A stretch of 64,000 bases of DNA. It comes from Actinomycetota bacterium (GTDB taxonomy: Bacteria; Actinomycetota; Geothermincolia; Fen-727; Anoxymicrobiaceae). The notes beneath the pieces were generated by a model, which searched no databases, was not told where the DNA came from, and saw only the letters and a list, made by a program, of their open reading frames with translations. The position numbers and the translations under genes are program-made. Positions 18,815 to 28,577 of the stretch are shown piece by piece. The stretch spans positions 220,156-284,155 of the forward strand of contig JAHJCO010000002.1 in the NCBI GenBank assembly GCA_018831265.1, read 5' to 3'. Position 1 is the stretch's first letter, and the number at the start of each line of letters is the position of its first letter.

Positions 18815-20155
18815 TTACCTGTCCTGCCTCATCTCGCGCGACGCCTTCTGGTACCTGAAATATATCCGGGCCTCGCTCACGGTGAACAGGGAGCCGGTTA
18901 TGCAGACCATGCCATCCCGGCCCGCGGCGTTCATCGCGGCCCTCACCGCGACCCCGAAGTCCGGCTCCTCCCTGTGCCTTATCCCGTCCATCCGGCAGAG
19001 TGCCGCCAGCTTGCTCGACGGGATGCATCGCGCGCTGCGGTTCTCGGTGACCACGACCTCGTCTGCCACCGCCCCCAGCAGCCTGAGGATACCACGGGCG
19101 TCCTTGTCGCTGAGTATCGCCACCACCACTGCCAGCCTCTCGAAGTCGAACTCGCTGGTGAGAGAGGTCACCAGCTTCTCCACCCCCAGGACGTTGTGCG
19201 CCCCGTCGGTGACCACCAGCGGCCGCTCACGCAGGATCTCGAGCCTTCCCGGCACGCTGGCGCTCTCCAGCGCCCTGCGGAACCCCTCCTCGGACGCCTT
19301 CTCCCGGGGCTCGGCGTATACCTGCGCGGCGGCCACGGCGCAGGCCGCGTTCACCGCCTGGTGCTTACCGAACATGGGCAGCTTTATCTCCCTGAACTCG
19401 TGGCCCTCCAGCCCGCTCACGGTGATTATCTGGGAGGGGGCCTCCCCGGCGACCCTGTAGGGGATGTGGAAGTCGAGGCGGAAGTCTCGGCCGAAGACGC
19501 GCATCTCGGCCCCCACCTCCTCGCACCTCTCGGCCATGATCATCAGTATCTCCCTGCGGGCCTCCGCCGTAACCAGGACGCAACCCTCGTTTATCATCCC
19601 GACCTTCTCGGAGGCGATCTTCTCCCTGGTCCTGCCGAGCTCGTTCACGTGGTCGATGTCCACGTTGGTGATGACAGCGACGTCGCAGTCCACCACGTTG
19701 GTGGCGTCCCAACGGCCGCCCATCCCGACCTCCAGGACCGCCACGTCTATTCCCTCGCGCTCGAAGTACCGGTACGCCACCGCGGTGACCACCTCGAAGT
19801 AGGTGAGCTGCTCGCCTGCCTCCTTCTCGGCCCTCTTGACGTATCCGGCGACCTCCTCCATGGTCTCGGCGAAGGCGTGTGTGGATATCATCCTGCCGTT
19901 GACGGTCATCCGCTCGCGGACGGTCTCCAGGTGGGGCGAGGTGAACAGCCCCACCTTGAAGCCGCACTCGGCGAGTATCGCGGCGGTCATATTGCCCACG
20001 GAGGTCTTTCCGTTGGTGCCGGTGACCTGCACGGCGTCGAAGGAGTTCTGGGGGTTTCCCATGAGGCCACAGAGCGCCCGGATGCGGTCGAGCGAGGGCT
20101 TTACCCCAAGCACGATCTTGCCGTCCAGGAAATCTACCGCCTCGGAGTACTTCAA
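18815..20155 (-). CDS. folC: folylpolyglutamate synthase / dihydrofolate synthase
   Basis: 446-residue Mur-ligase-family enzyme that adds Glu to folates. ATP-binding loop VTGTNGKTSV is near residue 45, followed by GLFTSPHLETVRERM, VLEVGMGGRWDATNV, ITNVDIDHVNELG, and the C-terminal VTDGAHNVLGVEKL. I place the start at TTG 20155 (L-K-Y-SEAVDFLDGK), preceded by a GGTGG sequence; an upstream extension in frame is Arg-rich, overlaps valS and has no resemblance to the family. valS-folC adjacency is common in bacteria. Confidence 0.93.
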   Translation of the reverse strand: MKYSEAVDFLDGKIVLGVKPSLDRIRALCGLMGNPQNSFDAVQVTGTNGKTSVGNMTAAILAECGFKVGLFTSPHLETVRERMTVNGRMISTHAFAETMEEVAGYVKRAEKEAGEQLTYFEVVTAVAYRYFEREGIDVAVLEVGMGGRWDATNVVDCDVAVITNVDIDHVNELGRTREKIASEKVGMINEGCVLVTAEARREILMIMAERCEEVGAEMRVFGRDFRLDFHIPYRVAGEAPSQIITVSGLEGHEFREIKLPMFGKHQAVNAACAVAAAQVYAEPREKASEEGFRRALESASVPGRLEILRERPLVVTDGAHNVLGVEKLVTSLTSEFDFERLAVVVAILSDKDARGILRLLGAVADEVVVTENRSARCIPSSKLAALCRMDGIRHREEPDFGVAVRAAMNAAGRDGMVCITGSLFTVSEARIYFRYQKASREMRQDR

Positions 20156-20195
20156 CTGATCGCCACCTGTACACCCGGGATGCCGCGACCGACCA

Positions 20196-22853
20196 TCAAC
20201 GGCTCTCCTCCAGCATGCGGATCTGCTCGGTGAGCTTGCGCCTCTTCTCGTGGAGGTCGTCCGCCTTCTCGTGCTCCTTCTGGACCACCATCGGCGGCGC
20301 CTTGTCGAGGAAGTCGGAGGAGGCAAGCTTGGCGACGGTCTTCTCCAGGTCCTTCTCGATCTTCGCCAGACGCCTGGCCAGGCGGTCTATCTCGCCGGCC
20401 GCGTCCACGCCCGCCTCGCGGGAGATGTATGCCTGGGAGCCGTCGGCTATGACCCTCATCTGGTAGCCGGACTCGAGCGGCTGGCGGGTGAACGCGACCT
20501 CGTTCAGCCCCGCGAGCGACGTTACGTAGGTTATCCACATCGCCAGCGTCTCATGCACGGCGTCGTCCTCGCACAACAGGGTGGCGTCCACCTTCTCTCC
20601 GGGCGGGATTCCGTGCTCCGAACGCGCCGAGCGTATCCCCACTACCAGCGACTGGATGAGCCCCATGTCCTCCTCCGCCTCGGGGTCACCCGACACCTCG
20701 TCGCCCGACGGCCACGCCGCGAGCATTATCGACTCGCCAGAGCCTGGCAGGCGCTGCCATATCTCCTCGGTGATGAACGGCATGTACGGATGCAGGAGTC
20801 TCATGGAAAGCTCCAGCACCCTGAGCGCGACCGACTGAGCGACGGCCCGCTCGCCGTCGGTCCCCCTGTAGAAGCGCAGCTTGGCCAGCTCCAGGTACCA
20901 GTCGCAGAAATCCCCCCAGAAGAACTGGTAGAGCGCCTTGCCCGCGATGCTGAAGTTGTACTCCTCCATCGCCGTGTCGACGCGCTCGACGGTGGTGGCC
21001 AGCCGGGAGAGTATCCAGCGGTCGGAAAGGTCCAGGTCGGCCCGGCCGAGGTCCACCGGCTCGGCGAGGTCGGAGATGTTGGTGAGCACCAGGCGGGCCG
21101 CGTTCCAGATCTTGTTGGCGAAGTTACGGTTGCCCTCGATGCGCTCCTCGGAGAGGTTAATGTCCCGTCCCGGCACCGCGATGGAGGCCAGCGCGAACCT
21201 CAGCGCGTCGGTCCCGTAGAGGTCGATCATGTCCAGCGGGTCTATCACGTTCCCGCTGGACTTGCTCATCTTCTTGCCCTCGAAGTCGCGCACCAGCGCG
21301 GTGACGAACACGTCGCGGTACGGCACGTCCCCCATGAAGCGCAGGCCCAGCATTATCATGCGGGCCACCCAGAAGAAGATGATGTCGAAGGCGGTGGTCA
21401 GCACGGAGGTCGGGTAGAACGCGTCCAGGACCGGCGTCTTCTCCGGCCAGCCCATGGTGGAGAACGGCCAGAGCCCCGAGGAAAACCAGGTGTCCAGCAC
21501 GTCGGGGTCCTGGCGCAGGTTCTCAGAGCCGCAGCGGCACGCCTCCGGGGCCTGGAGCTCGACCGCCATGTCCCCGCAGTCGTCGCAGTACCAGACCGGG
21601 ATGCGGTGGCCCCACCATAGCTGCCTGGATATGCACCAGTCGCGGATGTTCTCCATCCAGTCGAAGTAGATCTTCGTCCAGCGCTCCGGGGTGAAGGTGA
21701 TGCGCCCGTCGCGTACCGCCTCGATGCCCGGGCGCGCGAGGGGCTCCATCTTCACAAACCACTGGGTGGACAGGTACGGCTCGACCTCGGTACGGCAACG
21801 ATAGCACTGGCCCACGGCGAGCAGGTGGTCCTCTGTCTTCTCCAGCAACCCCCGGGCCTCCAGGTCGGCGACCACCGCGTCCCTGGCCTCGTAGCGGTCC
21901 ATTCCCGCGTACGGACCGCCGTTCTCGTTTATGGTGCCGTCCGGGTTGAAGACGTTTATGACCTCGAGACCGTGGCGCAGGCCTATCTCGTAGTCGTTGG
22001 GATCGTGCGCGGGGGTCACCTTCAGGGCGCCCGTTCCGAACTCGGGGTCCACGTACTTGTCGCTGATGACCGGTATGCGTCGCTCCAGCAGGGGCAGGAT
22101 AACCGTGCGACCCACCTCGCCGGCGTGCCGCGAATCGGTGGGAGCCACGGCCACCGCGGTGTCTCCCAGCATGGTCTCGGGCCTGGTGGTGGCGACCACC
22201 AGCAAGCCGTCGCCTTCCGCGAAGGGGTAGCGGATGTACCAGAGGTGTCCGCTCTTGTCCTCGTGCTCGACCTCTATGTCCGAGAGGGCGGTGTGGCAGC
22301 GGGGGCACCAGTTGACTATGTACTTGCCTCGGTAGACCAGGCCGTCGTCATAGAGCGCCTTGAAGACGGTCCGCACGGCGAGCGAGCACCCCTCGTCCAT
22401 GGTGAAGCGGGTCCTCTCCCAGTCGCACATGCACCCCAGGCGCTTGAGCTGCCTGATGATGGTGCCGCCGTACTCCTCCTTCCACTCCCAGACACGCTCC
22501 ACGAACTTCTCTCGCCCCAGGGCGTGCCGGTCGGTCCCCTCCCTCTCCAGCGCTCGCTCGACCACGTTCTGGGTCGCGATGCCCGCGTGATCGGTGCCGG
22601 GCATCCAGAGGACCTCGTACCCCTGCATCTTCCTGCGCCGGGCGATGATGTCCTGGAGACCGTTGTTGAGGGCGTGCCCCATGTGCAGCACGCCGGTCAC
22701 GTTGGGAGGGGGGATGACCTGCGAGAACTTCGGCTTCCCGCTGGCGGGGTCGGCGTGGAAGTACCCGTTATCCTCCCAGAACGAGTACCAGCGCTCCTCC
22801 ACGGAGCCGGGTTCGTATGCCTTGGGTATGTCGGCGCCGAGGTCCTCGGGCAA
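20196..22853 (-). CDS. valS: valyl-tRNA synthetase
   Basis: About 885 residues, class I synthetase with editing domain. [15 protein letters not shown] carries the HIGH-type motif, [13 protein letters not shown] and the editing region [11 protein letters not shown] follow, and [14 protein letters not shown] is the KMSKS loop; the end holds the C-terminal coiled coil ([14 protein letters not shown]) typical of ValRS. The start is uncertain: GAGGTG stands eight bases before the TTG at 22853 ([16 protein letters not shown]), which I prefer; a GTG at 22862 and a TTG at 22913 are in frame but the latter lies within a repeat and upstream of a likely -10 box. The family normally begins close to the KAYEP region. 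Confidence 0.94.
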   Translation of the reverse strand: MPEDLGADIPKAYEPGSVEERWYSFWEDNGYFHADPASGKPKFSQVIPPPNVTGVLHMGHALNNGLQDIIARRRKMQGYEVLWMPGTDHAGIATQNVVERALEREGTDRHALGREKFVERVWEWKEEYGGTIIRQLKRLGCMCDWERTRFTMDEGCSLAVRTVFKALYDDGLVYRGKYIVNWCPRCHTALSDIEVEHEDKSGHLWYIRYPFAEGDGLLVVATTRPETMLGDTAVAVAPTDSRHAGEVGRTVILPLLERRIPVISDKYVDPEFGTGALKVTPAHDPNDYEIGLRHGLEVINVFNPDGTINENGGPYAGMDRYEARDAVVADLEARGLLEKTEDHLLAVGQCYRCRTEVEPYLSTQWFVKMEPLARPGIEAVRDGRITFTPERWTKIYFDWMENIRDWCISRQLWWGHRIPVWYCDDCGDMAVELQAPEACRCGSENLRQDPDVLDTWFSSGLWPFSTMGWPEKTPVLDAFYPTSVLTTAFDIIFFWVARMIMLGLRFMGDVPYRDVFVTALVRDFEGKKMSKSSGNVIDPLDMIDLYGTDALRFALASIAVPGRDINLSEERIEGNRNFANKIWNAARLVLTNISDLAEPVDLGRADLDLSDRWILSRLATTVERVDTAMEEYNFSIAGKALYQFFWGDFCDWYLELAKLRFYRGTDGERAVAQSVALRVLELSMRLLHPYMPFITEEIWQRLPGSGESIMLAAWPSGDEVSGDPEAEEDMGLIQSLVVGIRSARSEHGIPPGEKVDATLLCEDDAVHETLAMWITYVTSLAGLNEVAFTRQPLESGYQMRVIADGSQAYISREAGVDAAGEIDRLARRLAKIEKDLEKTVAKLASSDFLDKAPPMVVQKEHEKADDLHEKRRKLTEQIRMLEESR

Positions 22854-22893
22854 AGCGTTCACCACCTCGAAAGTTAAGGATTCTCGATAACAG

Positions 22894-22899
22894 ATTCTA
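22894..22899 (-). promoter_or_regulatory. possible -10 element for valS
   Basis: On the minus strand these bases read TAGAAT, 41 bases before the favoured valS start. The best upstream match is TTGAGG with a long 19-base spacer, lying inside the 22908-22937 repeat, so the repeat could contribute the -35. Tentative. Confidence 0.35.
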
Positions 22900-22907
22900 G
22901 CGTAAAA

Positions 22908-22937
22908 CTGCAAGAATACCTCAAACCATTTCTTTCA
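22908..22937. repeat. 30-bp hairpin repeat, GGTCTGAGGT family, reverse orientation
   Basis: The minus strand reads TGAAAGAAATGG then TTTGAGGTATTCTTGCA, matching the other copies apart from C to T in GGTCTGAGGT. It lies just upstream of valS. Confidence 0.65.
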
Positions 22938-22958
22938 TCCGCGGCTTCAACTGACTCC

Positions 22959-23018
22959 GTGAAAGTTTTGGTCTGAGGTATTCTTTCACGAAAGTTTTGG
23001 TCTGAGGTATTCTTTCAC
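22959..23018. repeat. two tandem 31-bp hairpin repeats, GGTCTGAGGT family
   Basis: Two near-identical copies with a period of 29 bases: GTGAAAG ... GGTCTGAGGTA ... CTTTCAC at 22959-22989 and again at 22988-23018. The arms GTGAAAG and CTTTCAC pair. They fill part of the divergent gap between valS and the small membrane-protein gene at 23186. Confidence 0.8.
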
Positions 23019-23057
23019 ATCCCCGAGTCACAGCCGCCAGACGTCGAAAACCGTGGG

Positions 23058-23125
23058 GTCGGACGTTTGCGTTCATTCCATGACTCCGATCGAACTCCAG
23101 ACTGAAATGAACGAAATCGTCCGAC
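23058..23125. repeat. 68-bp inverted repeat element
   Basis: Left arm GTCGGACGTTTGCGTTCATT (23058-23077) and the complement of the right arm (23106-23125) agree at 18 of 20 positions. No open frame. Another short palindromic element in the same divergent gap, with arms unlike those of the other families. Confidence 0.7.
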
Positions 23126-23185
23126 GCCACTCCATATTTCTGATAGAATCCAACCCGTTATCGAACACGGAGGTCTCAAAGCCGT

Positions 23186-23527
23186 ATGTGGCTCGCGTTA
23201 CTGCTCATATACCTGCTGCCGGTGGTGCTCATCATCCTGGTCTTCTTCGCCATAGGCACCGCGGCGAGCAGGACCTATCGCGTGGCGAAGCGCGCCTACG
23301 GCGACGTGAAGCCTTACGTCAACGAGCTGACTTCCAAGGCGACAGCGGCCCAGCAGAAGCTCGAAGGAATGAGCCAGCGGGGAACGAAGCTCACGGAAAC
23401 CTTCGAGGAGATAACGGGACGGATCGCCTTCATCGCCGAGTCGCTGCAGGAGACCACGAAATCACCGGCCGGAAGGCTGACCGAGTTCGCGGGCAGGTTC
23501 CTGGAAGAGGCCGGGCCGGGCCGTTAG
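23186..23527 (+). CDS. small single-pass membrane protein with coiled coil
   Basis: 113 residues. A long hydrophobic helix at the very N-terminus (LALLLIYLLPVVLIILVFFA) is followed by a basic segment and then a polar, mostly helical tail (about 45-95) with many Gln, Lys, Glu and Thr, suggestive of a coiled coil or amphipathic helix in the cytoplasm. The layout resembles DUF948-type proteins but no diagnostic motif is visible. ATG at 23186 is preceded by GGAGG ten bases earlier. It converges on clpX with a 19-base gap. Confidence 0.65.
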   Translation: MWLALLLIYLLPVVLIILVFFAIGTAASRTYRVAKRAYGDVKPYVNELTSKATAAQQKLEGMSQRGTKLTETFEEITGRIAFIAESLQETTKSPAGRLTEFAGRFLEEAGPGR

Positions 23528-23546
23528 GCGCCGGGCCGCGGCGGCG

Positions 23547-24833
23547 CTAGGCCGTCTCCTCCTCCTCGCCCTCCTCCTTGGGAACGCGCTCCGCTTCGGT
23601 GCGCGACGTGAGCAGAGTCGGCTTGAAGTCCTCCGCCACCACTTCCCGGGTCACCACGCACTTTACGATGTCCGAGCGCGACGGCAGCTCGAACATCGTT
23701 CCCAGCAGGGACTCCTCCATGATGGCGCGCAGGCCCCTGGCCCCGGTCGAGCGCTGCAGCGCCTTCTCGGAGATCTGCTCCAGGGCCCCGTCGGTGAAAA
23801 TGAGCTCGACCCCGTCGAACTCGAAGAACTTGTGGTACTGCTTGACCAGGGCGTTCTTGGGCTTGGTCAGGATATCCATGAGGTGGTCGCGGGTGAGCGT
23901 ATGCAGCGTGGTGATGACCGGCAGGCGCCCCACGAACTCGGGGATGAGCCCGAACTTCAGCAGGTCCTCGGGCATGACCTTGGCCAGGATCTCGCCGAGG
24001 TCTATCTCGTCCTTCGACCGCACATCGGCGCCGAACCCGACACCGGCCTTGCCGACCCGGTCCTCGATGATGTCCTCCAGCCCCGAGAACGCCCCACCGC
24101 ATATGAACAGGACGTTGGTGGTGTCTATCTGCAGGAACTCCTGGTGGGGATGCTTGCGGCCGCCCTGCGGCGGGACCGAGGCCACCGTGCCCTCGAGTAT
24201 CTTCAGCAGCGCCTGCTGCACGCCCTCGCCCGACACGTCACGCGTGATGCTCGGGCTCTCGCTCTTGCGGGCTATCTTGTCGATCTCGTCAATGTAGATG
24301 ATGCCGGTCTCGGCCTTCTTGACGTCGAGGTCGGCAGCCTGGATGAGCTTGAGCAGGATGTTCTCCACGTCCTCGCCCACGTACCCGGCCTCGGTGAGGC
24401 TGGTGGCGTCGGCGATGGCGAACGGCACGTTGAGGTACCGCGCCAGCGTCTGGGCGAGAAGGGTCTTGCCGCAGCCGGTGGGCCCGACCAGCATGATGTT
24501 GCTCTTCTGGAGCTCCACCTCGTCGTTGGTCATGGCCCCGACCTGGATGCGCTTGTAGTGGTTGTAGACTGCCACGGAGAGCACCGTCTTGGCGCGCTCC
24601 TGGCCTATCACGTACTCGTCGAGGAACGAGTAGATCTCTCGGGGCTTGGGCAGGGTGCCGATCTGGACCTCGGGTGTCTCGGTGAGCTCCTCGGCGATTA
24701 TCTCGTTGCACAGCTCGATGCACTCGTCGCAGATGTAGACCCCCGGACCCGCGATGAGCTTTTTCACGTGCCTCTGGGTCTTGCCGCAGAACGAGCACTT
24801 CAGAAGGTCGCTGCCGTCTGAGAACTTAGCCAA
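23547..24833 (-). CDS. clpX: ATP-dependent Clp protease ATP-binding subunit ClpX
   Basis: 428-residue AAA+ unfoldase that feeds proteins to ClpP. The N-terminal zinc-binding domain has CSFCGK and CDECIELC; then come the Walker [22 protein letters not shown] loop, Walker [28 protein letters not shown], and the ClpP-docking region just after ([13 protein letters not shown]). Start is TTG at 24833 with AGGAGG seven bases before it. It lies 18 bases after clpP, in the common tig-clpP-clpX order. Confidence 0.97.
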   Translation of the reverse strand: MAKFSDGSDLLKCSFCGKTQRHVKKLIAGPGVYICDECIELCNEIIAEELTETPEVQIGTLPKPREIYSFLDEYVIGQERAKTVLSVAVYNHYKRIQVGAMTNDEVELQKSNIMLVGPTGCGKTLLAQTLARYLNVPFAIADATSLTEAGYVGEDVENILLKLIQAADLDVKKAETGIIYIDEIDKIARKSESPSITRDVSGEGVQQALLKILEGTVASVPPQGGRKHPHQEFLQIDTTNVLFICGGAFSGLEDIIEDRVGKAGVGFGADVRSKDEIDLGEILAKVMPEDLLKFGLIPEFVGRLPVITTLHTLTRDHLMDILTKPKNALVKQYHKFFEFDGVELIFTDGALEQISEKALQRSTGARGLRAIMEESLLGTMFELPSRSDIVKCVVTREVVAEDFKPTLLTSRTEAERVPKEEGEEEETA

Positions 24834-24851
24834 CTCGAACCTCCTGAGTCG

Positions 24852-25457
24852 CTAGTCGGTGGTCTTGCGCTGGGCTATGACCTCGTCTATAAGACCATAC
24901 TCCCTGGCGGCCTCGGGCACCATGATGAAGTCCCTGTCCGAGTCCTCGTGTATCTTGCCCACCGTCTGGCCGGTGTGCCTGGACAGGATGTCGTCGAGGA
25001 GCTCGCGCGTGCGCAGTATCTCCTTGGCGCTGATCTCGATGTCGGCCGCCTGCCCCTGGGCTCCCCCCGCCGGCTGGTGGATGAGGATGCGCGAGTGGGG
25101 CGTGGCGAAGCGCTTGCCGGGCGTCCCGGCCGCCAGCAGGACCGCCGCGCCGCTGGCCGCCTGCCCTATGCAGACGGTGTTTATGTCGCAGCGCACGTAC
25201 TGCATGGTGTCGTAGATGGCCAGCGTGCTGGTCACGATCCCGCCCGGGGAGTTGATGTAGAGGTGGATGTCCTTCTCGGGGTTCTCGCTCTCCAGGTGCA
25301 GCAACTGGGCCATGATGAGGTTGGCGACGTGGTCGTCGATATCCATGCCCAAGAAGATGACCCTGTCCTTGAGCAACCTCGAGTAGATGTCGAACGAGCG
25401 CTCGCCCCTGGGCGTCTGTTCGATGACTATCGGTACCAGCTGGTCTCTTATCGTCAC
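24852..25457 (-). CDS. clpP: ATP-dependent Clp protease proteolytic subunit
   Basis: 201-residue serine protease forming the proteolytic chamber used with ClpX. Catalytic Ser is in [16 protein letters not shown] and catalytic His in [12 protein letters not shown]; the later [10 protein letters not shown] segment supplies the Asp. Gly-Ala-Ala after the Ser replaces the Met-Gly-Ala found in proteobacterial enzymes. GTG start at 25457. It begins seven bases after the tig stop, so all three genes probably form one operon. Confidence 0.97.
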   Translation of the reverse strand: MTIRDQLVPIVIEQTPRGERSFDIYSRLLKDRVIFLGMDIDDHVANLIMAQLLHLESENPEKDIHLYINSPGGIVTSTLAIYDTMQYVRCDINTVCIGQAASGAAVLLAAGTPGKRFATPHSRILIHQPAGGAQGQAADIEISAKEILRTRELLDDILSRHTGQTVGKIHEDSDRDFIMVPEAAREYGLIDEVIAQRKTTD

Positions 25458-25464
25458 GTTCCAG

Positions 25465-26922
25465 TCACTTCCCTTCCTCGTCGGGTGTCCCCGCCGGCTC
25501 CTCGCCGGCGACCTCCTCGGGGGGCGCCTCCCCGGGCCCGGGCTCCCCGGAACCCTCCAGCTCTACCCCACCGACGAGTTCGACCCCGGCCTCCTCTTCC
25601 CTGTCACCCGCCGCCTCGTCCGGGGCTGGCCCGCCGGTGTAAACGGCGCCGTCGACCAGGACCTCCACCGCCCTGTCGAGCCTCATGTTGGCCTTCACCC
25701 CGTGGATCCGGCCGGCCTTGCGGAACTCCTTGACCACCCTGTCGGGGTCGTCACCACCGGCAACGGCTATCTCGCAGAGGTAGTTCTCCGCCTCGTCGTC
25801 ACTGACTTCGATGCCCTCGGCTTCCGCGACCGCGTCCATCACCAGCTCTACCCTGATGGAATCCAGGACGCGCTCCCTAATTGCTTTCTCTAACTGGTAT
25901 CGGCTCCCCTTCACCGCGTCCAGATATTGCTCCAGGGAGGCGCCGCGCTGGGCGTACTCTGCCTCCAGCTCCTCCATCTCGTGGCCGACCTGGTGCTCTA
26001 TCATGGACTCGGGGACGTCGATATAGGTGTCGTCGATCAGCTTGTGTATGAGCTTGTCCCGCACCTCGCGCTGGGCCGACGACTCCTTCATCTCGCCGAG
26101 CCGCTTTCTCATGTCCTCCTTGAACTCGCCAACGTCCTCGAACGGGCTGATCTCCCGGACCATCGCCTCGTCGAGCTCGGGGAGGACCTTGCGCTTGATC
26201 TCCTTTACCATGGTTCGGAACGTGGCGGGCTTGCCCGCCAGCGTGGGCTCGCCGTAGTCGGGCGGGAAGTTGATGACGACGTCCACGATGTCGCCCTTGC
26301 GCGTGCCCCTGAGCTGCTCGTCGAACTCCTCGAAGAAGGTCTTGGAGCCTATCTCCAGCATCTTGTCGGTACCCGACTTGCCCTCCAGGGGCACCCCCTC
26401 GGAGAACACCTTGTAGTCGAAGACCACGAAGTCGCCCTCGGCCACCGGGCGCCCCTCGACGACCTCCAGCGTCGAGAAACCGTCCATCAGGTGGTCGATG
26501 GCCGACTGCAGCTCCTCGTCGGTCACGGTCGCGTCTGGCCGCTCGATCTCGATGCCCTTGTAGTCCCTGACGTGGACCTCGGGCTTGACGTCGACCTTCA
26601 CCTCGAAGATGACCTTGCCTTCCTCGTCCGGGCTGATGAGGTTTATCTCCGGCTCCGAGACCGGCACTATGCCAACGTCCTTGATTCCCTCGGCATAGAG
26701 GTCTCCGATGCCGCCGCGTATCGCCTCGGCCCTGACGTAATCGGCCCCGAGGTGGGTGTCGATGACATTGCGGGGCACCTTGCCCTTGCGGAACCCCGGC
26801 ACCTTCACCTGGTGAGCCAGGTCCTTGTACGTCCTGGCGATGATGTCCTCGAGGTCCTCGGGCCCGGCCTCGACCCTCACGGTCACCTCGTGCCCTTCTC
26901 CCTTTGTCAGTTCGGTCTTCAG
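25465..26922 (-). CDS. tig: trigger factor, apparently starting at CTG
   Basis: 485-residue ribosome-bound chaperone and peptidyl-prolyl isomerase. The ribosome-docking signature [14 protein letters not shown] is at about residue 40, the FKBP-type domain ([13 protein letters not shown] ... [18 protein letters not shown]) follows, then the helical C-terminal arms. Trigger factors typically begin M-K-x-x-[VL]; here that alignment falls on CTG-AAG-ACC-GAA at 26922, with GGAGG eight bases upstream and no ATG, GTG or TTG in reach; an in-frame TTG at 26988 would add 22 residues unlike the family and overlap a hairpin. The acidic, Pro/Gly-rich last 55 residues are an unusual tail. Confidence 0.94.
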   Translation of the reverse strand: MKTELTKGEGHEVTVRVEAGPEDLEDIIARTYKDLAHQVKVPGFRKGKVPRNVIDTHLGADYVRAEAIRGGIGDLYAEGIKDVGIVPVSEPEINLISPDEEGKVIFEVKVDVKPEVHVRDYKGIEIERPDATVTDEELQSAIDHLMDGFSTLEVVEGRPVAEGDFVVFDYKVFSEGVPLEGKSGTDKMLEIGSKTFFEEFDEQLRGTRKGDIVDVVINFPPDYGEPTLAGKPATFRTMVKEIKRKVLPELDEAMVREISPFEDVGEFKEDMRKRLGEMKESSAQREVRDKLIHKLIDDTYIDVPESMIEHQVGHEMEELEAEYAQRGASLEQYLDAVKGSRYQLEKAIRERVLDSIRVELVMDAVAEAEGIEVSDDEAENYLCEIAVAGGDDPDRVVKEFRKAGRIHGVKANMRLDRAVEVLVDGAVYTGGPAPDEAAGDREEEAGVELVGGVELEGSGEPGPGEAPPEEVAGEEPAGTPDEEGK

Positions 26923-26963
26923 GTCTCTCTCCTCCGTTCGTTTTTCTCTCCAGAGACTGCGCG

Positions 26964-26981
26964 ACCACCCGTTCGGGTGGT
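26964..26981. promoter_or_regulatory. perfect hairpin in the tig leader
   Basis: ACCACCC and GGGTGGT pair perfectly around GTTC, 42 bases upstream of the tig start. It could be an attenuator-type hairpin or the end of an upstream transcript; no U-run follows on either strand. Confidence 0.4.
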
Positions 26982-27007
26982 GACACAACCGCTATCGATG
27001 CCGGGAC

Positions 27008-27094
27008 TGGTGCGAGAGGGGGGACTCGAACCCCCACGGGCTTTACCCCACGGGGTCCTAAGCCCCGCGCGTCTACCAATTCCGCCACTCTCGC
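27008..27094 (-). tRNA. tRNA-Leu (anticodon UAG)
   Basis: The minus strand begins GCGAGAGTGGCGGAATTGG, the D-arm typical of tRNA-Leu, has the anticodon loop CTTAGGA (UAG), a long variable arm and the T-arm GGGGGTTCGAGTCCCCC, then CTCTCGC pairing with the 5' end and A plus an encoded CCA. Length is 87 bases including CCA, correct for a class II tRNA. Confidence 0.97.
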
Positions 27095-27114
27095 CGGCTT
27101 CAAACCCGGTGACC

Positions 27115-27120
27115 ATTCTA
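27115..27120 (-). promoter_or_regulatory. extended -10 promoter element for tRNA-Leu
   Basis: Read on the minus strand, TGTGCTAGAAT combines the TG of an extended -10 with TAGAAT, 21 bases before the tRNA 5' end. The -35 position holds no clear consensus. Confidence 0.5.
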
Positions 27121-27200
27121 GCACAGAGGCCCAGCGCCGGACCCCGTCCGACCGCCCCCCGACACCGCTCCCGGGACCGTTCCGCCATGCGTCCGCCGCA

Positions 27201-27229
27201 TTGTCACGCGCCCGCCGTAATGCTACACT
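27201..27229 (+). promoter_or_regulatory. sigma-70-type promoter for tRNA-Lys
   Basis: TTGTCA (27201-27206), a 17-base spacer and TACACT (27224-27229), ending 21 bases before the tRNA. Spacing is ideal, with a TG three bases before the -10. Confidence 0.75.
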
Positions 27230-27250
27230 CCGGTTTGTTTTCAACGACCC

Positions 27251-27323
27251 GGGCCGTTAGCTCAGCAGGCAGAGCAGGGGACTCTTAATCCCAAGGTCGC
27301 AGGTTCGATTCCTGCACGGCCCA
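27251..27323 (+). tRNA. tRNA-Lys (anticodon CUU)
   Basis: GGGCCGT and ACGGCCC form the acceptor stem, GCTCAGCAGGCAGAGC the D-arm, the anticodon loop is CTCTTAA (CUU, Lys) and GCAGGTTCGATTCCTGC the T-arm. 73 bases to the discriminator A. The genomic 3' bases are CA then G, so CCA is not encoded, unlike the neighbouring tRNA-Leu. Confidence 0.97.
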
Positions 27324-27390
27324 CAGCCTCAGCAGCCGGAGTCAATTCCAGTTCTTGCTATAATGACCTTGCTCATGTAGGAGGTAGAAG

Positions 27391-28212
27391 ATGTCTGACA
27401 TACAGGCTGGTTCGAGGGTTTCGATAGTCTCCGACATAGTCATCGACGGCGTCCTGACCTTCGCCGGGGGCGAGCAGGTGACTGTGGAATACGTCTCCCC
27501 GAACAGCGCGGACCCGAGGTACAGATTCGTTGTCTTCTCAGTCAGGACGGGAAATCGATACCAGCTTCGCGACGAGGACCTCGCGGAGCTTCCCGCAGGG
27601 CCTATCCCCGTGGCTCCCCCGCCGCAGACGGTCCAGGCGGGAGCAGCGGCGCCCGTGCCGGCACCTCCCGGAGCCGCCGGAGGCCCGGCGCCCAGGCCTA
27701 GCAGGGCCGAGGCGCGTGCGAAGACCGGCCGGCCGCCGAAGGCCGAAAAGGCCAAGGCTGGCGGCGGTCTCAAGGCCCTGACGGTGATCCTGGTCATCCT
27801 CCTGGTGGCCGCACTGGGCGGGGCGGGGTACCTGTACTACAAGTGGGACGATACGAAGAAGAAGGATCAGCTGCGGATAGAGAAACAACAGCAGGAAATC
27901 GAAACATGGAAACAGAAATACAGACTCGCTCTGGAGAGCTCTGCGCCTACAAGCACACAGCCGGAGCCCTCGACGAACGATCAACAGGCTCTCGCCGCGC
28001 TCGCCGGTTCCCAGTACCCGGGGCGCGTGGTGGGACAGATCAAGGTCGTGGGGGACTGGGCGCGGGTAAGCCTCGCCGGCACGTCGAACCCTCCGGTCGA
28101 GGGAGAGCAGGTCTACTACCGCAAGGTCAATGGAGCCTGGACCTACGTGGCGGCAGGAACGGGTCTCACGCAGGCCGACATCCCTGAAGCGCCGCCGGAG
28201 CTGTTCCAGTAG
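27391..28212 (+). CDS. single-pass membrane protein with N-terminal domain shared with the amidase at 41832
   Basis: 273 residues of unknown function. Residues 1-70 form a small beta-type domain (GVLTFAGGEQVTVEYVSPN, then RYQLRDEDLAEL) that clearly matches residues 1-70 of the amidase encoded at 41832-42743. Next comes a Pro/Ala-rich linker (about 72-125), one membrane helix (ALTVILVILLVAALGGAGYL), a short Lys/Gln/Glu coiled coil and a C-terminal extracellular domain (GRVVGQIKVVGDWARVSLAG, VYYRKVNGAWTYVAAGTGL). The last part looks like a small beta domain found after membrane anchors. ATG at 27391 follows GGAGG. Single gene after tRNA-Lys. Confidence 0.75.
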   Translation: MSDIQAGSRVSIVSDIVIDGVLTFAGGEQVTVEYVSPNSADPRYRFVVFSVRTGNRYQLRDEDLAELPAGPIPVAPPPQTVQAGAAAPVPAPPGAAGGPAPRPSRAEARAKTGRPPKAEKAKAGGGLKALTVILVILLVAALGGAGYLYYKWDDTKKKDQLRIEKQQQEIETWKQKYRLALESSAPTSTQPEPSTNDQQALAALAGSQYPGRVVGQIKVVGDWARVSLAGTSNPPVEGEQVYYRKVNGAWTYVAAGTGLTQADIPEAPPELFQ

Positions 28213-28232
28213 GCCTACCATCATATGTTCAC

Positions 28233-28391
28233 CGCAGGTTTGAATAACATTAGTTATCAATATATGACAATGTTATGTATTAACCCCAGTAATTACGCAG
28301 TCGAGCCAAGTTCTTGCCGAGAAACTGTGGTTTCTGATTAAAAGATAACAGTATTGAAAGCCAATGTTAATTATCGTGATTCAAACCTGCG
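28233..28391. repeat. AT-rich ~159-bp element with terminal inverted repeats, copy B
   Basis: Starts CGCAGGTTTGAATAACATTA and ends GTGATTCAAACCTGCG; the outer CGCAGG and CCTGCG pair exactly although they differ from the outer arms of copies A (7311) and C (37002). Shared internal marks are TTTGAATAACA, TTTCTGATTA and GTGATTCAAA. No open frame. The 186 bases after it, up to the next gene, hold nothing I can identify. Confidence 0.8.
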
Positions 28392-28577
28392 TTAGTGCTT
28401 GCGCTGTCCAGCCTGGGTGTTTCGAACCTGCTCCTGCAAGAAATAGCTCGACCTGGCACCTTCGAACACAGGAGCGTCCTGGAGGCTCCCGGCGAATGCC
28501 TGACATGATAGAGCTCCCACCATGACAGTCAGCCTCATGGTAGGTTTGGAGGACAAAACCTGCTACAGGGAGACGAG

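Noticed and set aside
18449..20233. 594-codon plus-strand frame opposite ndk and folC, and similar ones opposite valS, tig and the helical trio
   Set aside because: Compositionally biased shadows (His, Arg, Leu, Pro rich) with no start context and no recognisable domain.
20156..20326. Longer N-terminus of folC
   Set aside because: Arg/Ser-rich, antisense-like composition, overlaps the valS coding region, and is unlike any FolC.
28392..28577. Riboswitch or leader RNA before the GNAT gene
   Set aside because: One short stem (CCATGA with TCATGG) is visible but no known riboswitch core; chance pairing cannot be excluded.
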